A stretch of 56,536 nucleotides of DNA, taken from Streptomyces triticagri. Lineage in GTDB: Bacteria > Actinomycetota > Actinomycetes > Streptomycetales > Streptomycetaceae. Both the position numbers and the translations under genes were made by a program. The stretch is from contig NZ_QUAK01000102.1 in assembly GCF_003429565.1 (NCBI RefSeq), positions 16,687 through 73,222 of the forward strand. The letters are read 5' to 3'. Positions 51,592 through 56,536 of this stretch are shown one piece after another. Every line of letters starts with the position of its first letter. Within the stretch, counting starts at the first letter, position 1. The notes beneath the pieces are model-generated. The model searched no databases, was not told where the DNA came from, and saw only the letters and a list, made by a program, of their open reading frames with translations.

Positions 51592-52383
51592 ATGGGCATC
51601 ACTTCCGACGCCGCGGCAGCGGGCGTCACTTCGGGCATCACGTGGGAACAGGCCGGCTGGGAGCGCGTGGCCGGGCCGGTGCGTCCGGCCACGGCCGTCG
51701 CCTCCGTGGGCCGGTGCAGGCTCCCGGTCTGGGACTGCACGGCCGGGCTCGTGGTGGGCGACGGTGCGGCGCTCCTGATCGACGCGGGATCCTCGCTGCG
51801 TGAGGGCGCCGAGCTGCGGCGCCGGGCCGAGCAGCTGCTCGGCGGCCGGCGAGTGACACATCTCGCACTCACCCACCCGCACTTCGACCATGTACTCGGC
51901 GGCGCGGTGTTCGCCGGTGCGGAGGTCTACGGCGCGGTCGGCCTTGGCGACGTGCTCGCCGGGGGCCGCGAGGCGCTCGCCGCGGACGCGGTACGGCACG
52001 GCGCGGACCCCGCCGCCGCGGCCGAGGCGGCCGAACTCGTCGTACGGCCACGGCACGAGGTCTCCGGCCAGTGGACCGTCGACCTCGGCGGCGGCCTGCA
52101 GGTGGTCCTGGTCAACGTCGGCCCGGGGCACACCGGCCACGATCTGGCCGTACTCGTCCCGTCCTCCCCGGCGACCGTCTTCTGCGGGGACCTGGTCGAG
52201 GAGTCCGGCGAACCCCAGGCAGGACCGGACGCGGTGCGCTCGCGCTGGCCGGCCGCACTCGACCGACTGCTCGCGCTCGGCGGACCGGAGGCGCGGTACG
52301 TGCCCGGGCACGGATCGGTGGTGGATGCGGCTTTTGTCCGCGCCCAACGCGACCGCCTCGCCGCCCAGTTCGGCGTGTCGTAA
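51592..52383 (+). CDS. Metallo-beta-lactamase-fold hydrolase
   Basis: The 263-residue protein has the complete metal motifs THPHFDHVLGG (HxHxDH), GPGHTGHD, CGDLVEESG and VPGHGSVVD, so both zinc or iron sites should be intact. VWDCTAGLVVGDGAALLIDA is the typical first strand pair. It resembles the glyoxalase II-like and quorum-lactonase-like branches; the substrate cannot be assigned. There is no signal peptide. It is divergent from hrcA by 150 bp and stands before the DUF3097 gene. Confidence 0.9.
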   Translation: MGITSDAAAAGVTSGITWEQAGWERVAGPVRPATAVASVGRCRLPVWDCTAGLVVGDGAALLIDAGSSLREGAELRRRAEQLLGGRRVTHLALTHPHFDHVLGGAVFAGAEVYGAVGLGDVLAGGREALAADAVRHGADPAAAAEAAELVVRPRHEVSGQWTVDLGGGLQVVLVNVGPGHTGHDLAVLVPSSPATVFCGDLVEESGEPQAGPDAVRSRWPAALDRLLALGGPEARYVPGHGSVVDAAFVRAQRDRLAAQFGVS

Positions 52384-52474
52384 CCGCTGGTCGTCGGCTT
52401 CTCCTATCGTCGGCCGAATGCGCCCACCCGTCTCCCGCCACCACCCTTCCAACGAAGGCCCTTCGGGCCCGCGT

Positions 52475-53299
52475 ATGCGTGAGTACTCCCCCGACCTCAC
52501 ACCCCCCTGGAAGAAGCAGGCCGCCGTCCCCGAGGTCCCCGCCGACCGCGACCTGGTCGTCGAGGAGGCCTCGACCGGCTTCTGCGGTGCGGTGATCGGC
52601 TGCGAGGCCGGCACCGTGACCCTCGAGGACCGGTTCGGCAAGCACCGGGTCTTCCCGCTCGAGCCGTCCGGCTTCCTGCTCGAGGGCCGCGTGGTCACCC
52701 TCGTACGCCCCACGGGCAACGCACCTGCCCGCCCCACCCGCACGGCCTCCGGCTCGGTCGCCGTGCCCGGGGCGCGGGCCCGGGTCGCACGTGCGGGGCG
52801 GATCTACGTGGAGGGCCGGCACGACGCAGAGCTGGTGGAGCGGGTGTGGGGCGACGACCTGCGCATCGAGGGTGTCGTCGTCGAGTACCTGGAGGGCGTG
52901 GACGATCTGCCCGCGATCGTCGGGGAGTTCGGGCCGGCGGCCGACGCCCGGCTCGGGGTGCTCGTCGACCACTTGGTGCCCGGCAGCAAGGAGTCCCGGA
53001 TCGCCGCCGCGGTCACCGACGAGCACACCCTCGTCGTCGGCCACCCCTACATCGACATCTGGGAGGCGGTGAAGCCGTCCTCGGTCGGTATCCGCGCGTG
53101 GCCGCGGGTACCACGCGGCCAGGACTGGAAGACGGGCGTGTGCCGCGCCCTCGGCTGGCCCGAGAACACGGGCGCCGCCTGGCAGCACATCCTCGGCCGA
53201 GTCCACACCTTCCGAGACCTGGAGCCGGAACTCCTGGGCCGCGTGGAAGAACTGATCGACTTCGTGACGGCACCCCCTTCAAGCCCCTCCGGCGCTTGA
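52475..53299 (+). CDS. DUF3097 protein with TOPRIM-like motifs
   Basis: The 274-residue actinobacterial protein of unknown function starts MREYSPDLTPPWKKQAAVPE. A beta-rich N-terminal part (STGFCGAVIGCEAGTVTLED, RFGKHRVFPLEPSGFLLEG) is followed by IYVEGRHDAELVERVWGDDL and LGVLVDHLVPGSKESRIAAA. The EGRxD plus DxL pair resembles the Glu and Asp motifs of TOPRIM nuclease and primase domains. ATG 52475 is preferred; ATG 52418 is an alternative. The last residues and the stop (PPSSPSGA then TGA) fall inside a copy of the dispersed repeat. Confidence 0.85.
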   Translation: MREYSPDLTPPWKKQAAVPEVPADRDLVVEEASTGFCGAVIGCEAGTVTLEDRFGKHRVFPLEPSGFLLEGRVVTLVRPTGNAPARPTRTASGSVAVPGARARVARAGRIYVEGRHDAELVERVWGDDLRIEGVVVEYLEGVDDLPAIVGEFGPAADARLGVLVDHLVPGSKESRIAAAVTDEHTLVVGHPYIDIWEAVKPSSVGIRAWPRVPRGQDWKTGVCRALGWPENTGAAWQHILGRVHTFRDLEPELLGRVEELIDFVTAPPSSPSGA

Positions 53300-53392
53300 G
53301 GAGGCCCGTCCGGCAGGACATCTTTCAGCCCCTCCGGCGCTTGAGGAGCCCGTCCGGCAGGACTTTCGGGAAGGGGCGGGCTGGGGAACTCC
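53282..53392. repeat. Two direct copies of the dispersed 3'-end repeat
   Basis: Copy 1 (53282-53319) and copy 2 (53327-53392) each contain GCCCCTCCGGCGCTTGAGGA, then CCCGTCCGGCAGGAC. Only copy 2 keeps the TTTCGGGAAGGGGCGGG tail. The TGA in the core (GCTTGAGG) of copy 1 is the stop codon of the DUF3097 gene. It lies between convergent genes, like the copies at 5.1 and 19.9 kb. Confidence 0.85.
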
Positions 53393-53399
53393 GATACCG

Positions 53400-54632
53400 T
53401 CAGTCGACCAGATCCCGCACCACCCCATCCGCCAACAACCGCCCCCGCAGGGTGAGTACGGCCCGCCCCTCCTCATAGGGCCCCGCCGAAAGCAACCCGT
53501 CCCGCACCGCCCGATCCGCAGCACCAAGCCCCGCAGCCCGCAGCAGCGACAAGGACACCCCCTCCCGCAGCCGCAGCTCGAGCAAGATCCGCTCAACCCG
53601 CCGATCCTCGGCGGAGAGCACCTCACGCCCCGCCCCCGGCGACCGCCCACCCACCAGGGCCTGGGCATACGCGCCCGGATGCTTCACGTTCCACCACCGC
53701 ACGCCCCCGACGTGCGAATGCGCACCCGGCCCCGCCCCCCACCAGTCCGCCCCGCGCCAGTACAGCTCGTTGTGCAGACACCGCGCGGCCTCGGAGGCCG
53801 CCCAGTTGGACACCTCGTACCAGGAGAACCCCGCCGCCCGGAACGCCTCGTCGGCGATGAGGTACCGGTCCGCGTGCACATCGTCGTCCGTCGCGGGGAC
53901 CTCACCGCGCCGGATCCGCCGGGCCAGCTGCGTACCCTCCTCGACGATCAGGGCGTACGCCGACACATGGTCGGGCCCCGCACCGAGCGCGGCGTCAAGG
54001 GAGGCCCGCCAGTCGTCGTCGGACTCCCCCGGGGTGCCGTAGATCAGATCGAGGTTGACGTGCTCGAAGCCGGCCGCCCGCGCCTCGGCGACGCACGCCT
54101 CGGGCCGCCCCGGCGTATGCGTACGGTCGAGAACCTTCAGGACGTGCTGCCGCGCGCTCTGCATGCCGAAGGAGACGCGGTTGAAGCCGCCCTCGCGGAG
54201 CTCGGCGAGATAGCGCGGATCGACGGACTCCGGATTCGCCTCGGTGGTGATCTCCGCGTCCGGGGCGAGCCCGAACTCGTCCCGCACCGCCCCGAGCACC
54301 CGCACCAGGTCCGCCGCGGGCAGCAGGGTCGGGGTGCCCCCTCCGACGAACACGGTACGGACCGCGCGCGGATCGTCGCCGAGAACCTTGCGGGCGAGCC
54401 GGATCTCCTCGATCAGATGCGCGGCGTAGGTGTCGCGGGAGGCGAGTGCGCCGTCGCGGCCGCGCAGCTCGCTCGCCGTGTAGGTGTTGAAGTCGCAGTA
54501 GCCGCAGCGGGTCGCGCAGTACGGCACGTGCAGGTAGAACCCGAGGGGCCGTCCGGCGGCACCGTCCAGGGCCGATGCGGGCAGCGACCCGTCGTCGGGC
54601 ACGGGTTCACCGTCAGGGAGTACGGAGGGCAT
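53400..54632 (-). CDS. hemW: HemW-like radical SAM protein
   Basis: The 410-residue protein resembles oxygen-independent coproporphyrinogen oxidase HemN but is shorter and lacks its N-terminal extension, so it is HemW. HemW binds heme and is linked to heme handling rather than the oxidase reaction. The [4Fe-4S] motif is YCATRCGYCDF (CxxxCxxC near residue 39), followed by VFVGGGTPTLLP, TEANPESVD, NRVSFGMQSARQHVLKVLDR and NLDLIYGTPGES. The C-terminal HemN_C winged helix is present (LRLREGVSLSLLRAAG). ATG 54632 fits the N-terminus. In other bacteria it neighbours hrcA-dnaJ, as here. Confidence 0.93.
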   Translation of the reverse strand: MPSVLPDGEPVPDDGSLPASALDGAAGRPLGFYLHVPYCATRCGYCDFNTYTASELRGRDGALASRDTYAAHLIEEIRLARKVLGDDPRAVRTVFVGGGTPTLLPAADLVRVLGAVRDEFGLAPDAEITTEANPESVDPRYLAELREGGFNRVSFGMQSARQHVLKVLDRTHTPGRPEACVAEARAAGFEHVNLDLIYGTPGESDDDWRASLDAALGAGPDHVSAYALIVEEGTQLARRIRRGEVPATDDDVHADRYLIADEAFRAAGFSWYEVSNWAASEAARCLHNELYWRGADWWGAGPGAHSHVGGVRWWNVKHPGAYAQALVGGRSPGAGREVLSAEDRRVERILLELRLREGVSLSLLRAAGLGAADRAVRDGLLSAGPYEEGRAVLTLRGRLLADGVVRDLVD

Positions 54633-54693
54633 GCAGCCATTGTCCTGCACCTCGGACGGTGCCCACCGCCCGGCCGTACCGCCGCCCGCACCC

Positions 54694-56535
54694 TCAGGTC
54701 GCCCGCAGCACGAGCAGCGCGAGATCGTCGTCCGGCGGCAGGTCGGAGAAGGCATGCACCTGCCGGCGGATGCGGTCGGCGATCCGCTCCGCGTCGAGGC
54801 CCGCACAGTCCGCGAGCGCCCGGGACAGCCCGTCGGCGTCGTCGAACTGGCGGCTCCCGGAGCGCCGCTCGGTCACCCCGTCCGTGACGCAGAGCAGGGT
54901 CTCGCCGGCGCCGAGCACGAAGGTTTCGGCGCGGTACGCGGCGTCGTCGACGATGCCGAGCAGCACCTGTGACTCGGCCGCGGGACGCACCCGGCCGGCG
55001 GTGTCGAGCAGCAGCGGCAGGGGATGCCCGGCGCAGGCCAGGGTGCACCGGATCCCGGCGGCGGAGGGCACCAGCTCGCCGTAGAGGAGGGACAGGAAGC
55101 GGGCGGGCGAGGCGTCGGCGGCCGCGGCGAGGCCGGGCACGCCCGCGGCCGCGACCGCACGGGCCGCGGACTCCGCGGCTTCGAGGGCGTCCTCGATCAG
55201 GGCGCGGTTGAGCCGGTCGAGCACGTCGGCGACGGGACGGTCCTCACGCGCGAGCAGCCGCAGCCAGGGCCGGGCGAGGCCGGTCACGACCGCGGCCTCC
55301 GGGCCCTTGCCGCAGACGTCGCCGAGCGCGAAGCACCAACGGCCGTCGCCGGCCGGGAACACGTCGTAGAAGTCGCCGCCGGCCAGGGATTTGTCCCGCG
55401 GCTCGTAGACGAGGGCGGTCTCGACCCCGGGGACCTCGGCGACCGAGGCGGGCAGCAGGCCGCGCTGCAGGATGCGGCTGATGGTGGCCTGCCGGGTGTA
55501 CCGGCGGGCGGTGTCTGCGGCGCGGGCGACCCGCCGGGAGAAGTCCCGCAGCAGGTCGATCGCCCCGGGCGGGAAGCCGGCCGGCCCTGCGCGGCCGAGG
55601 AGCAGCGTGCCCAGTTCGCAGCCGTCGGCGACGAGCCGGCAGGACAGGGCCGCGCCGGTGGTCCCGGCCGAGCCGTCGTCGGGCCAGGGGATGGGTACGG
55701 GGGTCCCGGCGGGCGGTGCGGAGGGGCTCGGCGGGTCCTTCTCGAGGGCCTGCCGCAGTGCGTCGTGCCGGTCCTCGCTGCGGTGCCGGACGCGGGCGAG
55801 GCGGGGTGCGGCACCGCGTCCGCCGTCGCCGTGCAGCCATACGGCGCACCAGTCGGCGAGGCCGGGCACCAGGAGCTGTCCGGCGACGGCGGCGACCATG
55901 TCCTCGTCGAGCTGTCCGGCGAGCAGATCGGAGGCCTCGGCGAGCAGGCCGAGTGCCGCGCGGGCGTCCCATGCGTCGTCGCCCTGGGCGCCACCGGCCG
56001 GGTACGGGGGCGGCGCGACGGTCTCGGTCCCGGGCACGCGGGGATCGGCCTCTCCTTCCAGGTACGGCGGCCCGCTCATGGGCAGCCTGGCCCAGACGGT
56101 CCTGGAGCCCGTACGGCAGGTGGTGCCCCAGGAGTCGCAGCGGGCCGCGACGAAAGGCAGACCACGCCCGAACTCGGCCTCGTCGTCGGCCTGTTGGGGC
56201 GTGTCGGCCTGGTGCACGGCGCGTGCCGGGTGGCGACCGGTCACCTCGACGACGAGGACGGGCCCGGGTGCTCCTGCGACGTGCGGCGGCTCCGGGGCAC
56301 CGGCCGGCACCGCCGCCGTCTCGACCCGGAAGGTGAGGTCGACGGTGGTGCCCGCGTGCACGACGGCGCTGGTGACCAACTCACTGACGACCACGGCGGC
56401 GTCGTCGAGGAGCGACTCCGCGACCGGGCCGGCGAACGGCCGGCCCGCGCCGTGCGGACCCGGCGACCCTTCGGTGGGCTCCGCCTCCGGAGCCGCGGGC
56501 GATTCGGCCGGGGCGCCGGTGAGGCCGCCGGGCAC
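54694..56535 (-). CDS. SpoIIE-family PP2C phosphatase with ATPase-like and GAF-like regions (5' end cut by window)
   Basis: At least 613 residues; the frame is open to the right edge, so the true start is probably outside. The N-terminal part resembles an anti-sigma-type HATPase domain (LLDDAAVVVSELVTSAVVHA), with the usual N-box Asn replaced by Ser. A GAF-like region follows (AALGLLAEASDLLAGQLDED). The C-terminal SpoIIE/PP2C domain is complete: YEPRDKSLAGGDFYDVFPAG, FALGDVCGKGPEAAVVTG, LLCVTDGVTE and DDDLALLVLRAT. It likely dephosphorylates an anti-anti-sigma factor. Streptomycetes have dozens of such proteins; the partner is unknown. Confidence 0.85.
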   Translation of the reverse strand: MPGGLTGAPAESPAAPEAEPTEGSPGPHGAGRPFAGPVAESLLDDAAVVVSELVTSAVVHAGTTVDLTFRVETAAVPAGAPEPPHVAGAPGPVLVVEVTGRHPARAVHQADTPQQADDEAEFGRGLPFVAARCDSWGTTCRTGSRTVWARLPMSGPPYLEGEADPRVPGTETVAPPPYPAGGAQGDDAWDARAALGLLAEASDLLAGQLDEDMVAAVAGQLLVPGLADWCAVWLHGDGGRGAAPRLARVRHRSEDRHDALRQALEKDPPSPSAPPAGTPVPIPWPDDGSAGTTGAALSCRLVADGCELGTLLLGRAGPAGFPPGAIDLLRDFSRRVARAADTARRYTRQATISRILQRGLLPASVAEVPGVETALVYEPRDKSLAGGDFYDVFPAGDGRWCFALGDVCGKGPEAAVVTGLARPWLRLLAREDRPVADVLDRLNRALIEDALEAAESAARAVAAAGVPGLAAAADASPARFLSLLYGELVPSAAGIRCTLACAGHPLPLLLDTAGRVRPAAESQVLLGIVDDAAYRAETFVLGAGETLLCVTDGVTERRSGSRQFDDADGLSRALADCAGLDAERIADRIRRQVHAFSDLPPDDDLALLVLRAT

Positions 56536-56536
56536 G

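Overview
The window is chromosomal DNA of a Streptomyces or a very close relative. It has roughly 70% G+C, strong G/C bias at third codon positions, many GTG starts and ATGA/GTGA stop-start overlaps. It also carries a tricorn protease, a hrcA-dnaJ pair behind a CIRCE element with G/C-rich ends, a leucine-rich leader before leuA, and a gene order (glyS, zinc ABC genes and zur, uppS, recO ... leuA ... era ... phoH ... tricorn ... hrcA ... hemW) that matches my memory of the Streptomyces core chromosome. I saw no tRNA, rRNA, transposase, phage gene or CRISPR array.

Layout. 0.2-6.8 kb: glyS, the zinc-uptake operon with its regulator zur, uppS and recO. 6.8-10.2 kb: a 180-bp palindromic element, then a divergent pair made of an HTH-membrane-glycosidase-like fusion that has lost both catalytic glutamates and an ArsR-like regulator. 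10.2-21.2 kb: a probable sialoglycan-use locus, comprising a GH42 beta-galactosidase, a FadR-type GntR regulator, a five-gene operon (Tat lipoprotein binding protein, permease, permease-ATPase fusion, ATPase, NanA/DapA-type lyase) and a convergent GH33 sialidase. One 16-bp operator-like motif lies at three promoter regions here. 21.4-26.4 kb: an MMPL exporter with a NarL-type two-component system, and a TerB-like protein. 26.7-31.1 kb: leuA with leader peptide and attenuator-like hairpin, an M4 protease with an emfourin-type inhibitor, and era. 31.3-35.1 kb: a secreted protein, a cytidine-deaminase relative without its zinc ligands, and an XRE regulator divergent from an MFS exporter. 35.1-41.4 kb: phoH-ybeY-corC operon, a PfkB kinase divergent from a GH4 glycosidase, and a small membrane protein. 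41.4-51.5 kb: adenine deaminase, RNase Z, HIT protein, tricorn protease, RsmE, nitronate monooxygenase, dnaJ and hrcA. 51.6 kb to the end: a metallo-beta-lactamase-fold hydrolase, a DUF3097 protein, hemW and a SpoIIE-type phosphatase cut by the right edge.

The observations most worth following are: (1) the sialoglycan regulon with a shared operator just downstream of two promoters; (2) the HTH-TM-pseudoglycosidase, which looks like a one-protein carbohydrate sensor; (3) a dispersed repeat with an NCGGCGNTTGAGGA-like core placed at 3' ends of genes, in one case supplying a stop codon; (4) the 180-bp palindrome ahead of recO; (5) the catalytically dead cytidine deaminase beside era. Functions come from motifs read by eye; no database search was possible.
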